NCBI RefSeq assembly: GCF_902832885.1
Contig: NZ_CADFDK010000003.1
Location: 1-64,000 of the forward strand
DNA: 64,000 bases
Direction: 5' to 3'
Origin: Burkholderia seminalis DSM 23518
Lineage (GTDB): Bacteria > Pseudomonadota > Gammaproteobacteria > Burkholderiales > Burkholderiaceae
A program made the position numbers and the translations under genes. Positions within the stretch are counted from its first letter, which is position 1. Every line of letters begins with the position of its first letter. Below the pieces are notes generated by a model. It was not told where the DNA came from, searched no databases, and saw nothing but the letters and a program-made list of their open reading frames with translations. Below are positions 48,091 to 58,100 of this stretch, piece after piece.

Positions 48091-48732
48091 TCAACCCGGC
48101 CATGCCGAATTGCGGATGACGGAACAGAAATTCCCCCGATGGAAATGAGGCTCCTTGTCGGCGATCACGTCGGCTTTCACGTTGCCGAACGTGGTCTCCG
48201 GTTTATGCTTGATGCCGTTGTAGAACGCCTGAATGATCTCTTCCTTGAAGTGCGGCGGGCGCGGATGCGCATGCGTGACGGCTTCGCGTTCCTCGTGCGA
48301 GAACGCGTGGTACGAAAGGCCGAGCACATCCATCTCGACCCCGGCGGTCACCAGCGCAACGACCGGGTGCATATGGCGCGGAATGCCGGGCGTGGTATGC
48401 AGCGCAATGGCCGTCCAGACGAGGTCGATGTCGGCCGCGGTGATGCCACGGCCCGAGAGAAAGTCGCGGGCCGCATTGGCCCCGTCGACTTCGAAGCGCT
48501 CGGTGGCGCTGCTGTACGCGCCGGTGAGGCCGATGTCATGGAACATGGCGCCCGCGTACAACAGTTCCGGATCGAATTTCAGGCCGCGACGCACGCCTTC
48601 CAGGGCGCCGAACAAATAGACGCGGCTCGAATGATGAAAGAGCAGCGGGGTGGACGTGTCGCGCACGAACTCGGTAATTTCCCGTGCAAGCTGACTGTCG
48701 GGCACGGCGACATCCTGAATGACCTGCGACAT
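48091..48732 (-). CDS. HD-domain hydrolase related to cyanamide hydratase
   Basis: HD-superfamily protein, 213 residues. First metal His in FHHSSRVYLFGAL (residues about 33-34), the HD doublet in AGAMFHDIGLTG (about 65-66), and further ligands in ALHTTPGI. The HxSxRV...FHDIG pattern and the RFEVDGANAARDFL segment align in order with fungal cyanamide hydratase (DDI2 type), a known HD-domain relative. Most bacterial members are uncharacterised. GGAGAAC precedes ATG 48732. It lies 66 bases after the catalase gene, likely co-transcribed. Confidence 0.82.
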   Translation of the reverse strand: MSQVIQDVAVPDSQLAREITEFVRDTSTPLLFHHSSRVYLFGALEGVRRGLKFDPELLYAGAMFHDIGLTGAYSSATERFEVDGANAARDFLSGRGITAADIDLVWTAIALHTTPGIPRHMHPVVALVTAGVEMDVLGLSYHAFSHEEREAVTHAHPRPPHFKEEIIQAFYNGIKHKPETTFGNVKADVIADKEPHFHRGNFCSVIRNSAWPG

Positions 48733-48798
48733 GACGGTTCTCCATCGAAATGTGAGCGGATGCCGGCGTCCTGGCGGACGCCGCACGCGAACGGCCGG

Positions 48799-50268
48799 TT
48801 ACTTCGCCGCAGCCGTCGCCCCGATTCTCGCGAGGGCCTCGCGAACGCCCGCGCCGTACTCGGGGTCCGCCTTCGCGCAATGGAGGATGTGGCGTTCCTG
48901 GATAGGCGCGTGGACGGAGGCCAGCTGCCGGGCGGTGTTGTCGAACAGCACCTGTCGCTGCGCCTGACTCATCAGGCGAAACAGATTCCCGGGCTGCGCG
49001 AAGTGATCGACGTCCACACGGTGGTCCCAATGTGCGGCGTCGCCCTCGATTCGCAGCGGCGGCTCGTGAAGATCGGGCTGCACTTCCCACTCGCCGGCAC
49101 TGTTCGGGTAGTAGGACGGCGTGCCGCCGAGGTTGTCGTCGGTGCGCATGGCGCCATCGCGGTGGTAGCTGTGGAAGGGGCACTTCGGCGCATTGACGGG
49201 AATGTGATTGAAGTTCACGCCCAGCCGATAACGTTGCGTGTCGCCATAAGAGAAGAGCCGCGCCTGCAGCATCTTGTCCGGCGAAAAGCCGATGCCGGGC
49301 ACGACGTTCGCGGGCGAGAACGCGGCCTGCTCGACCTCGGCGAAGTAGTTGCCCGGGTTGCGGTTCAATTCGAGCACGCCGACCTCGATCAGCGGGAAAT
49401 CGCTTTTCGGCCAGACCTTGGTCAGGTCGAACGGGTTGAACGGCAGCGCCCTGGCCTCGTCGTCGTTCATCACCTGAATGAAGAGGGTCCAGCGCGGGAA
49501 CTCGCCGCGTTCGATGCTTTCGTAAAGGTCGCGGCCATGCGTTTCCCGGTCCTTGCCCACGAGCTGTTCGGCTTCGCCGTCGGTCAGATTCTCGATGCCT
49601 TGCTGCGTACGGAAGTGGAATTTCACCCACGTCCGCTGGTTGTCGGCATCGACGAGGCTGAACGTATGGCTGCCGAATCCATGCATGTGACGATAGCTGC
49701 GCGGGATGCCCCTGTCGCTCATGACGATCGTGACCTGATGAAGCGCCTCCGGCAGCAGCGTCCAGAAGTCCCAGTTGCTGTTTGCGCTGCGCAGTCCGGT
49801 GCGCGGGTCGCGCTTGATCGCGTGATTGAGATCGGGAAAACGCAGCGGATCACGGAAAAAGAACACGGGCGTGTTGTTGCCCACGATGTCCCAGTTTCCT
49901 TCTTCCGTATAGAACTTCACCGCGAAGCCCCGGATATCGCGTTCGGCATCGGCGGCGCCGCGCTCGCCGGCGACTGTCGAAAAGCGCATGAATACCGGCG
50001 TTGCCTTGCCGATTTCCGAAAAGAGTTTCGCCTTGGTGTAGCGCGTGATGTCGTGCGTGACCGTGAATACGCCATGCGCGCCCGATCCTTTGGCGTGCAT
50101 GCGTCGTTCGGGAATGACCTCGCGGTCGAAGTGCGCGAGTTTCTCGATCAGCCAGATATCCTGCAGCAGCGCGGGACCGCGCGGGCCGGCCGTTTCGATG
50201 TTCAGATTGTCGGCGACGGGCGCACCGGTTGCGTGATCGAGACGCGTAGACGTATCGCGATTTTTCAT
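48799..50268 (-). CDS. Haem catalase, small-subunit type
   Basis: Monofunctional catalase, 489 residues. The distal histidine is in [13 protein letters not shown] (about residue 62), the distal asparagine in [13 protein letters not shown] (about 135), and the proximal haem tyrosine in [15 protein letters not shown] (about 345). The protein is of the short clade-3 length. ATG 50268 has a GGAG ribosome site seven bases upstream. It degrades hydrogen peroxide and heads a run of stress-type genes. The next gene upstream is an AraC regulator in the same orientation. Confidence 0.95.
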   Translation of the reverse strand: MKNRDTSTRLDHATGAPVADNLNIETAGPRGPALLQDIWLIEKLAHFDREVIPERRMHAKGSGAHGVFTVTHDITRYTKAKLFSEIGKATPVFMRFSTVAGERGAADAERDIRGFAVKFYTEEGNWDIVGNNTPVFFFRDPLRFPDLNHAIKRDPRTGLRSANSNWDFWTLLPEALHQVTIVMSDRGIPRSYRHMHGFGSHTFSLVDADNQRTWVKFHFRTQQGIENLTDGEAEQLVGKDRETHGRDLYESIERGEFPRWTLFIQVMNDDEARALPFNPFDLTKVWPKSDFPLIEVGVLELNRNPGNYFAEVEQAAFSPANVVPGIGFSPDKMLQARLFSYGDTQRYRLGVNFNHIPVNAPKCPFHSYHRDGAMRTDDNLGGTPSYYPNSAGEWEVQPDLHEPPLRIEGDAAHWDHRVDVDHFAQPGNLFRLMSQAQRQVLFDNTARQLASVHAPIQERHILHCAKADPEYGAGVREALARIGATAAAK

Positions 50269-50644
50269 GCGTCGACTCCAGGAGGGGTGGGCGGACCGGC
50301 GCAGCGCCATGCCGTTTCGGGGCGGGCGGCCGCGCGAGGCTTTACGGGAAAATCAACGTGCAATTTCGGCAGGTGCGCCGACATGAAACGGCCGGACCGC
50401 GATGGCCACCCGTTCGACGAGTGACGCGCCACGGAGGCATCGACGAGTCGATGTGAGAGAAGCGTACCCGCGGGGTGCCCGCGCGATCTTGTATAAAACA
50501 CCGGTTCGTTGGACGATTCGCGGACGACCGTCGAATACCGGGGGCAGGGGCTGAATCCGGATCAGGAGGCGGCGGTGCGGGGTGCGTCGGCGCATGTCGA
50601 GCGGACACACATGCGCCGCCCGTGACGTTTGCACCGGTGCGGTG
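50269..50644. promoter_or_regulatory. Catalase upstream region
   Basis: A 376-base gap between the AraC gene end and the catalase start. An AT-rich segment at about 50490-50505 is the likely promoter of catalase. No gene is supported; the longer open frames here are GC-driven. Confidence 0.35.
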
Positions 50645-51577
50645 CTATCGGTTGCGCTGCGCCCAGTCTTTCGGCCCGCACCCCTCGAGACGCGAGAACA
50701 CGCGCGAGAAATGACTCTGGTCGAAAAATCCGCAGTCCGACGCGATGCTGGCCAGGCTCGCATCGGTGTCCCGCAACAGCGATTTCGCACGCTCGATTCG
50801 GCGCTTGAGCAGCCACTGATGGGGCGTGCTGCCGGTGGTCTGCTTGAAGGCTTCGCCGAAGTAGCTGGTGGAGAGATTGCACTCGCGCGCGAGATCGGCG
50901 ATCGACGGATTGTCGTGCAGGTGGGACGCGAAATAATCCTCGATGCGCCGCATCTGCCAAGGAGCGAGTCCGGAGCGGCGCGGCCGGAGCGCCGGATCGG
51001 CTCGGCCATAGCGTGTGACGACGTGTTCGCAGAACGCCAGCGCGAGGTAATCGATGAACAGCGCACTCGTCAGGTTGGGCTGCTGCAGGACCGTCTGCAG
51101 CGTATGCGACAGACTGAGCAGCACCGGGTCGCTGGCGCCGAGATGCGGCTGCACGAGTCCTCCTATGCGCCGGCGCCGCTTTTGATCGGTGAATTCCTCG
51201 ATCGCGTCCTGGGCCAGATAGAGCCGCATGGTATCGAACGGCATGTCGAGACGGCGCGTCGGGCTCGAGCGCAGGTCGAGCAGAAAGCAACTGCCGGGAC
51301 TGCACGACGCGGACGCGTCGAGATTGCCGCTTGAATAACGGAGGCCGGGATCGGGGCCGAGTATCAGCGGCATCTGGAAGACGAAGGCTTCCTCCGGTTG
51401 CGGCGTGAGCGAGCGCCCCGGCTGGGGCCGCGGGTTGATCAACCGGGTGAACGAAATCGGTTGCCCGTGGGAGAAAACGCCGGCCCGCACGGTCGGTGCG
51501 TCTCGCAGGAGAAACCGTCTGGCGAGCGTGTCGTCTGCAACCGGTTGACCGAAATCGACAGGATCCTTGTCGTTCAT
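50645..51577 (-). CDS. AraC-family transcriptional regulator
   Basis: AraC-type regulator, 310 residues. The last third holds the two helix-turn-helix units: DNPSIADLARECNLSTSYFGEAFKQ (residues about 222-246) and SLASIASDCGFFDQSHFSRVFSR. The N-terminal 190 residues show no known sensor domain. It lies upstream of and in the same direction as the catalase set (376-base gap), so it may regulate it or itself. ATG 51577 is the first family-like start. Confidence 0.85.
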   Translation of the reverse strand: MNDKDPVDFGQPVADDTLARRFLLRDAPTVRAGVFSHGQPISFTRLINPRPQPGRSLTPQPEEAFVFQMPLILGPDPGLRYSSGNLDASASCSPGSCFLLDLRSSPTRRLDMPFDTMRLYLAQDAIEEFTDQKRRRRIGGLVQPHLGASDPVLLSLSHTLQTVLQQPNLTSALFIDYLALAFCEHVVTRYGRADPALRPRRSGLAPWQMRRIEDYFASHLHDNPSIADLARECNLSTSYFGEAFKQTTGSTPHQWLLKRRIERAKSLLRDTDASLASIASDCGFFDQSHFSRVFSRLEGCGPKDWAQRNR

Positions 51578-51813
51578 TCATCGCGCCCTGGAGTGCGCCC
51601 GGTCGGGCTTGGCGTGCCTTTGCCCGACGGCGGGTTCAAATGAAATCAGGCCCAATTTATCGCAATTCGATGACGGCCGCGCGATGCGTGCAGTCACGCG
51701 CGTGACGCTGTCCGATCGCGGGTGCGACGCGCACGGCAATGGTGCGATTCGCACTCGCGCGGAACCGGACGGTGCGCGGGCGTCGTTGCGCGCGCCAACG
51801 CAGGGCGGCTTCG

Positions 51814-53286
51814 TCAGCGTGAACTCAACGACGTCTGACCGACGTGCGATGCCGGGTCCCAGCCGCCGCCGAGCGCCTTGAACGTCGAGATCGCGGCCCG
51901 CGCGGATTCCGTCTGTGCTTGCGCGCGCGCGTCGGCGGCCTGCAGCAGCGTCTCGTTCGCGTGCAATACGTCGATGAAGCTCGCCGCACCGCTGCGGTAC
52001 GCGGCCATCGACGCATCCTTGGCGCGGGAAAACGACGACTCGGCATGCGACAGCGTGGCCGCCTGCGCCTGTCGATTCACCAATGACGAGAGCGAGTTCT
52101 CGACGTCCTCGGACGCGCGGAGGACGGCCTGCCGATAGGCCGCGAGTGCCTGCGCGTCGGCGCCTTTCGCCGCTTCGACATCGGCGCCGATGCGCGCGAA
52201 ATCGAACAGGCGCCAGCGCAGCCCGACGAGGCCGGCCGCCTGGTTGGCGCCGCTCGAGAACAAGGTACCGGTGGCGGCGGCGGTCGCGCTGCCGAGGAAG
52301 GCGTTCAGCGAGACCGTCGGGTAGTACTCGCCGATCGCGGCGCCAATGCGCGCATTGGCCGCGGCGAGGTGACGTTCGGCGGCGATCAGGTCGGGACGTC
52401 TTTGCAGCAGATCGGCCGGCGTGCCCATTTCCGCGAGCGACGGCGCAACGGGGATCATGGCGGGCGGGCTCAGCTCCGCGCGGTGCGTGCCGGGAGGCGT
52501 GCCGAGCATCACGTCGAGGGCGTTCGACGCCGCGTCGAGCGCCGCGAGCAGGACGGGCACGCCGGCCTGAACCTGATCGAGCGCGCCTTGCGCCTGCTGA
52601 ACCTGATAGTCGGCCGCCGCACCTTTCGAATACAGGAGTTTCACGTCCGCGAGCAGTGTCTGCTGCGTCTGCACCTGCCGGGTCGCGATGTCCAGACGGG
52701 CCTGGAGCCCCCGGATCGTGACGTAGAGGTCCGCGGTCTGGGCCGCGACGGCAAGGCGGGTGGCGACCGCCGCCGCCTGCGTCGCCGAGTAATCGGCGAG
52801 CGCGGCTTCACGCTGGCGGCGCAGACCGCCAAAGATGTCGATCTCCCAACCGGCCTCCAGGTTGGTTTCGTACTCGGTGCCCCAGCGCGCGTAACCCGGC
52901 GTGGCATTGAGCAATTGCCCCAACGGCGTGTCGACGGACTGATAGGCGCGTGCCGCCGACGCGGAAACCGAGGCCGACGGGAGGAGCGCCGCGTTGGCCG
53001 CGCCGAGGCGCGCGCGTGCCTGAGTGATTAGCGCGACGGCCTGAGCCAGGTCCAGGTTCTGCGCCAGCGCCAGCGAAACGTAACGCGTGAGCAGCGGGTC
53101 GTTGAAGCTTTCCCACCAGGCGGAGAGATCGGCAACCGGAGCCTGTGCCGTGCCGGCGGACGGCTGGGTCAGGTAGTGCTGCGCCAGCGGCGCATCCGGG
53201 CGGTGGTAGTCGGGACCCACGGCGCACGCCGAAAGGGCGGCGACGCTGGCCAGGAGAACAAGTGGACGGTGCAGGGGCATGATCAT
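51814..53286 (-). CDS. RND efflux outer-membrane factor (NodT-family lipoprotein)
   Basis: Outer-membrane channel of the second RND system, 490 residues. Lipoprotein signal with lipobox ALSAC (Cys about 21 from ATG 53286), then AVGPDYHRPDAPL, and the two OEP repeats; LLQRRPDLIAAERHLAAANARIG (residues about 296-318) is the typical second-repeat start. ATG 53286 and ATG 53280 are both possible. Divergent from tetR with the first operator between. It ends 236 bases from the AraC gene. Confidence 0.9.
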   Translation of the reverse strand: MIMPLHRPLVLLASVAALSACAVGPDYHRPDAPLAQHYLTQPSAGTAQAPVADLSAWWESFNDPLLTRYVSLALAQNLDLAQAVALITQARARLGAANAALLPSASVSASAARAYQSVDTPLGQLLNATPGYARWGTEYETNLEAGWEIDIFGGLRRQREAALADYSATQAAAVATRLAVAAQTADLYVTIRGLQARLDIATRQVQTQQTLLADVKLLYSKGAAADYQVQQAQGALDQVQAGVPVLLAALDAASNALDVMLGTPPGTHRAELSPPAMIPVAPSLAEMGTPADLLQRRPDLIAAERHLAAANARIGAAIGEYYPTVSLNAFLGSATAAATGTLFSSGANQAAGLVGLRWRLFDFARIGADVEAAKGADAQALAAYRQAVLRASEDVENSLSSLVNRQAQAATLSHAESSFSRAKDASMAAYRSGAASFIDVLHANETLLQAADARAQAQTESARAAISTFKALGGGWDPASHVGQTSLSSR

Positions 53287-53314
53287 CTCGGGAGCGCAAC
53301 GGGAGAGCGGATAG

Positions 53315-53340
53315 TGTGACCAATATACAATATGGTCACA
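53315..53340. promoter_or_regulatory. Candidate TetR operator 1
   Basis: A 26-bp inverted repeat with perfect 8-bp arms (TGTGACCA / TGGTCACA) and a 10-base AT-rich centre lies between the outer-membrane factor and tetR genes. The same architecture recurs at 54003-54028 in front of the adaptor-pump genes. Size and position suit a TetR-family dimer site. Confidence 0.6.
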
Positions 53341-53377
53341 CGTTGTCAACTCGCGAGTGAGCGGCTAAGCTTGAGAC

Positions 53378-53995
53378 ATGAACAAACCGACTCCCTCCGC
53401 CTCCCCGTCCCGCGGCCCCTCGGACCACGAAGTTCGCGCGCAGATCGTCGACGCCGCAACGGAATACTTCAGCCGCTACGGCTACGAAAAGACCACCGTT
53501 TCCGACCTCGCGAAGGAAATCGGGTTTTCAAAAGCCTATATCTACAAATTCTTCGATTCCAAGCAGGCGATCGGTCAAGTCATCTGCGCGAATCGCCTCG
53601 CCGCGATGATCACCGCCGTCAAGGAAAATATCGACGGCGCGCACAGCGCGACGGAAAAATTTCGCTGTATGTTCAAGACCTTGCTTTCATCCGGAAGCGA
53701 GCTCTTCTTCCAGGATCGCAAGCTTTACGACATCGCCGCCGTGTCGGCCGCATCGCCCTGGCCATCGGTCCAGGGTTATGAGGACCAGATCCGGCAACTC
53801 GTCGCCGAGATCCTGCGGCTCGGGCGCGAAACCGGCGAATTCGAACGCAAGACGCCGCAAGACGAGGCGGTGAACGGGATCTTTCTGGTGATGAAGCCCT
53901 ATTTCAATCCGCTGCTGCTCCAGTACAACCTCGAGGGTGCGGAAGAGGCGACGACCCAACTTGCGAACCTGGTACTCAGAAGTCTCGCGCCATGA
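53378..53995 (+). CDS. TetR-family transcriptional regulator
   Basis: TetR-type repressor, 205 residues. The N-terminal HTH is clear: IVDAATEYFSRYGYEKTTVSDLAKEIGFSKAYIYKFFDSK (residues about 25-64 in total). The C-terminal ligand domain resembles the AefR/tetracyclin C-terminal group. It lies between the two transcription units of the RND system and both operators, so it likely represses both and itself, and responds to a pump substrate. Confidence 0.9.
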   Translation: MNKPTPSASPSRGPSDHEVRAQIVDAATEYFSRYGYEKTTVSDLAKEIGFSKAYIYKFFDSKQAIGQVICANRLAAMITAVKENIDGAHSATEKFRCMFKTLLSSGSELFFQDRKLYDIAAVSAASPWPSVQGYEDQIRQLVAEILRLGRETGEFERKTPQDEAVNGIFLVMKPYFNPLLLQYNLEGAEEATTQLANLVLRSLAP

Positions 53996-54002
53996 ATCTT
54001 TT

Positions 54003-54028
54003 TGTGACTGTTGACTGAATTGGTCACT
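54003..54028. promoter_or_regulatory. Candidate TetR operator 2
   Basis: TGTGACTG-N10-TGGTCACT, 26 bp, starting eight bases after tetR stop and 44 bases before the adaptor start. It matches operator 1 (TGTGAC and TGGTCAC arms) with identical spacing, though the arms are slightly less symmetrical. Confidence 0.55.
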
Positions 54029-54071
54029 GGTATCAGAATGAGGGCTCCTGTTCTTTGCGAGAGGGGACCTC

Positions 54072-55193
54072 ATGTTCCGGCGCCATCATTTTGTCTACAC
54101 ATTGGGCGTGGCTTCGCTTGCGCTCGCGGCATGCGGCGAGCATCCGGCCGCCGATCCGCGCACCGAGGCGCCACTTGTGCGTACGAGCGCCGTTCACGGC
54201 GCGGCGGGGGCGAGCCGGTCGTTTTCGGGTGTCGTGGGCGCCCGCGTTCAGAGCGATCTCGGTTTCCGGGTTCAGGGCAAGGTCATCGAGCGGCTGGTCG
54301 ACGCGGGCCAGACGGTCAAGCGCGGCCAGCCGCTGATGCGCATCGATCCGATCGACCTGGGGCTGCAGGCCCGTGCGCAGCAGAAGCTCGTGGATGCCGC
54401 CCAGGCGCGCGCGACGCAGACGGCCGCCGACGAGGCGCGCTATCGGGATCTCGTCGCGGCCGGCGCGGTTTCGGCATCGACCTATGACCAGCTCAAGGCG
54501 GCGGCCGACTCCGCCAAGGCCCAGCTCGTCGCGGCGCAGGCGCAGGCGGTGCTCGCCAACAACGCGTCCGGCTACGCCGTCGTCATGGCGGACGCCGACG
54601 GCGTGGTGGTCGAGACGCTGGCGGAGCCCGGCCAGGTCGTCGCGCCGGGACAAATCGTCGTGCGGCTCGCGCATGCCGGCCCCCGCGAGGCCGTCGTCCA
54701 GCTTCCCGAGACGCTGCGTCCCGCATCCGGCTCGATCGCCGAGGCGACGCTGTACGGCGCGGCCCAGAAGCCCGTTCCCGCCGTCCTGCGCCAGCTCTCC
54801 GACTCCGCCGATCGGCTGACACGGACCTACGAGGCGCGGTACGTTCTCCAGGGCGCGCTGTCGAATGCGCCGCTCGGCGCGACCGTGACGCTCGATCTCG
54901 CCGGCGACGCCGGCCAGGCACCCGCCGGCATGGTGGTACCGGTCGGCGCGGTGTTCGATCCAGGCACGGGCACCGGGGTCTGGACGGTCGATCGGGCCCA
55001 GTCGCGCGTGACCTGGCGCAAGGTGCGCGTCACCGCATTGAGCGACGACAGTGCGACGGTGACGGGCGACCTTCGCGACGGCGACCAGGTCGTCGCGCTC
55101 GGTGCCCAGTTGTTGCACGACGGAGAGCAGGTGCGTCTCGCCAATGACAAGATGATCGCGGCATCCGTCTCCGCGCAAGGAGCGGCGCGATGA
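54072..55193 (+). CDS. RND efflux periplasmic adaptor
   Basis: Membrane-fusion protein, 373 residues. Lipoprotein signal with ALAAC (Cys about 21), then FSGVVGARVQSDLGFRVQGKVIERLVDAGQTVKRGQPL, the biotinyl-lipoyl part of RND adaptors of the MexH/acriflavin class, a helical hairpin (residues about 95-160) and a beta-barrel. It overlaps the pump gene by four bases (ATGA). It forms the exporter together with the following pump and the divergent outer-membrane factor. Confidence 0.9.
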   Translation: MFRRHHFVYTLGVASLALAACGEHPAADPRTEAPLVRTSAVHGAAGASRSFSGVVGARVQSDLGFRVQGKVIERLVDAGQTVKRGQPLMRIDPIDLGLQARAQQKLVDAAQARATQTAADEARYRDLVAAGAVSASTYDQLKAAADSAKAQLVAAQAQAVLANNASGYAVVMADADGVVVETLAEPGQVVAPGQIVVRLAHAGPREAVVQLPETLRPASGSIAEATLYGAAQKPVPAVLRQLSDSADRLTRTYEARYVLQGALSNAPLGATVTLDLAGDAGQAPAGMVVPVGAVFDPGTGTGVWTVDRAQSRVTWRKVRVTALSDDSATVTGDLRDGDQVVALGAQLLHDGEQVRLANDKMIAASVSAQGAAR

Positions 55194-58100
55194 GCGGCTT
55201 CAACTTGTCGGCGCTCGCGGTGCGGGAGCGCTCGGTCACGCTGTTTCTGATCATCCTGATCTCGATCGCCGGCGTGGTGGCCTTCCTGAAACTGGGGCGG
55301 GCCGAAGATCCGCCCTTTACCGTCAAGTCGATGACGGTCATCACGGCGTGGCCCGGCGCGACCGCGCAGGAAATGCAGGACCAGGTGGCCGAGCCGCTCG
55401 AAAAGCGCATGCAGGAACTGCGCTGGTACGACCGGACCGAGACCTATACGCGTCCGGGGCTGGCCTTCACCACCGTGACCTTGCTCGACAGTACGCCGCC
55501 CGCGGACGTGCCCGAGGAGTTCTATCAGGCGCGCAAGAAGCTGCATGACGAAGCGGGCAACCTGCCGCCCGGCGTGATCGGCCCGCTCGTCAACGATGAG
55601 TACTCCGACGTGACGTTCGCGCTGTTCGCGCTGAAGGCGAAAGGCGAGCCGCAACGAGTGCTGGTGCGCGACGCCGAGGGATTGCGCCAGCGGCTTCTTC
55701 ATGTGCCGGGCGTCAAGAAGGTGAACATCATCGGCGAGCAGGCGGAACGGATCTACGTCTCGTTTTCGCACGACCGGCTCGCGACGCTCGGCGTGACGCC
55801 GCAGGAGATCTTCGCCGCGTTGAACAACCAGAACGTTCTGACGCCGGCCGGTTCGATCGATACGGCGGGCGCGCAGGTCTTCATTCGCGTCGAAGGCGCG
55901 TTCGACAAGCTGCAGACCATTCGTGACACGCCGATCGTCGTTCAGGGCCGCACGCTGAAGCTTTCCGATGTGGCGACCGTCGAACGCGGTTACGAAGACC
56001 CGGCCACGTTCCAGATTCGCAACAACGGCGAACCGGCGTTGCTGCTCGGCGTCGTGATGCGGGACGGCTGGAACGGGCTCAACCTCGGCAAGGCGCTCGA
56101 CGCGGAGGTCGCATCGATCAACGGCGGGATGCCGCTCGGCATGAGCCTCACGAAGGTGACCGACCAGGCCGTCAATATCCATTCGGCCGTCGACGAATTC
56201 ATGGTCAAGTTCTTCGTCGCGCTGCTCGTGGTGATGGTCGTGAGCTTCGCGAGCATGGGATGGCGCGTCGGCATCGTCGTGTCGGCGGCGGTGCCGCTGA
56301 CGCTCGCGGGGGTCTTCGTCGTGATGGCCGTCACGGACAAGAGCTTCGACCGCATCACGCTCGGTTCGCTGATTCTCGCGCTGGGCCTGCTCGTCGACGA
56401 CGCGATCATCGCCATCGAAATGATGGTCGTGAAAATGGAGGAGGGCTACAACCGCGTCCAGGCGTCGGCTTATGCGTGGAGCCACACGGCCGCGCCGATG
56501 CTGTCGGGCACGCTGGTCACGGCGGTCGGCTTCATGCCGAACGGCTTCGCGCGCTCGACGGCGGGCGAATACACGAGCAACATGTTCTGGATCGTCGGCA
56601 TCGCGTTGATCACGTCGTGGGTCGTGGCCGTCGTCTTCACGCCGTACCTCGGCGTCAAGCTGTTGCCCGACATCGCCGTGATCGAAGGCGGCCACGAGGC
56701 GATCTACAACACGCGGAACTACCAGCGCTTTCGCCGTTTCCTCGGGCGCGTGATCGGCCGCAAGTGGATGGTCGCCGGGATCGTGGTGGCATCGTTCGTG
56801 ATCGCCGTGATGGGCATGGGACTGGTGAAGAAGCAGTTCTTCCCGACGTCCGATCGCCCGGAAGTGCTCGTCGAAGTGCAGATGCCCTACGGGACTTCGA
56901 TCGAGCAGACCGCGTCGGCAACGGAAAAGGTCGAGGCGTGGCTCGCGAAGCAGCCGGAAGCGCAGATCGTGACCTCGTACATCGGGCAGGGCGCGCCGCG
57001 CTTCTATCTGGCGATGTCTCCGGAGCTGCCGGATTCGTCCTTCTCGAAGATCGTGATCCGCACGAACGACGAGCGTCAACGTGAAGCGCTCAAATTCCGT
57101 CTGCGCAAGGTCGTCGCCGCAGGCCTGGTGCCCGGGGCGCAGGTTCGCGTCACGCAGCTGGTGTTCGGCCCTTACTCGCCTTACCCCGTCGCGTTCAGGG
57201 TCATGGGCCCGGACGCGGGGACGTTGCGCACGATCGCCGCACAGGTCGAACGGACGATGAACGCCAGCCCGATGATGCGAACGGTGAACGCCGACTGGGG
57301 GCCGCGCGTACCCACCGTGCACTTCACGCTCGATCAGACTCGTCTCGGGTCGTTCGGGCTGACGTCCAGCTCGGTCGCGCAGCAACTGCAATTCCTGCTG
57401 ACCGGGATTCCCGTCACGCACGTGCGCGAGGACATTCGTTCGGTGGAACTGGTCGCGCGTTCGGCGGGAGACACCCGGCTCGACCCGCAACGGATCGAAG
57501 GATTCACGTTGGTCGGTACCGCGGGGCAGCGGGTGCCGCTCTCGCAGGTCGGCAAGGTCGACATCCGCATGGAGGATCCGATCCTGCGCCGTCGCGATCG
57601 AACGCCGACGATCACCGTGCGCGGCGATATCGCCGAAGGATTGCAACCGCCCGATGTGTCGACCGCGATGCTCGCGCAGCTGCAGCCCATCATCGCGAAG
57701 CTGCCGGGCGGCTACCGGATCGAGGAGGCCGGTTCCATCGAGGAGGCCAACAAGGCGACCAATGCACTCGCGCCGCTGTTTCCGATCATGATCGCGCTGA
57801 CGTTGCTCATCATCATTTTCCAGACGCGCTCGATTGCCGCGACCATGATGGTGTTCGCGACCAGTCCGCTGGGTCTGATCGGCGTGGTGCCGACGCTTCT
57901 GCTGTTCAATCAGCCCTTCGGCATCAACGCCTTGGTCGGGCTCATTGCGCTGTCCGGCATCCTGATGCGCAACACGCTGATCCTGATCGGCCAGATCGAG
58001 GTGAACACGCACGCGGGCATGATGCCGTTCGATGCGGTGGTGGAGGCGACCCTGCAGCGCTCGCGGCCGGTGATCCTGACGGCGGTTGCCGCGATGCTGG

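Noticed and set aside
47353-50424. Plus-strand open frame of 1023 codons opposite the SDR, HD and catalase genes
   Set aside because: It spans three real genes and their gaps on the other strand and is Arg/Asp/Val-rich without motifs; a GC artefact.
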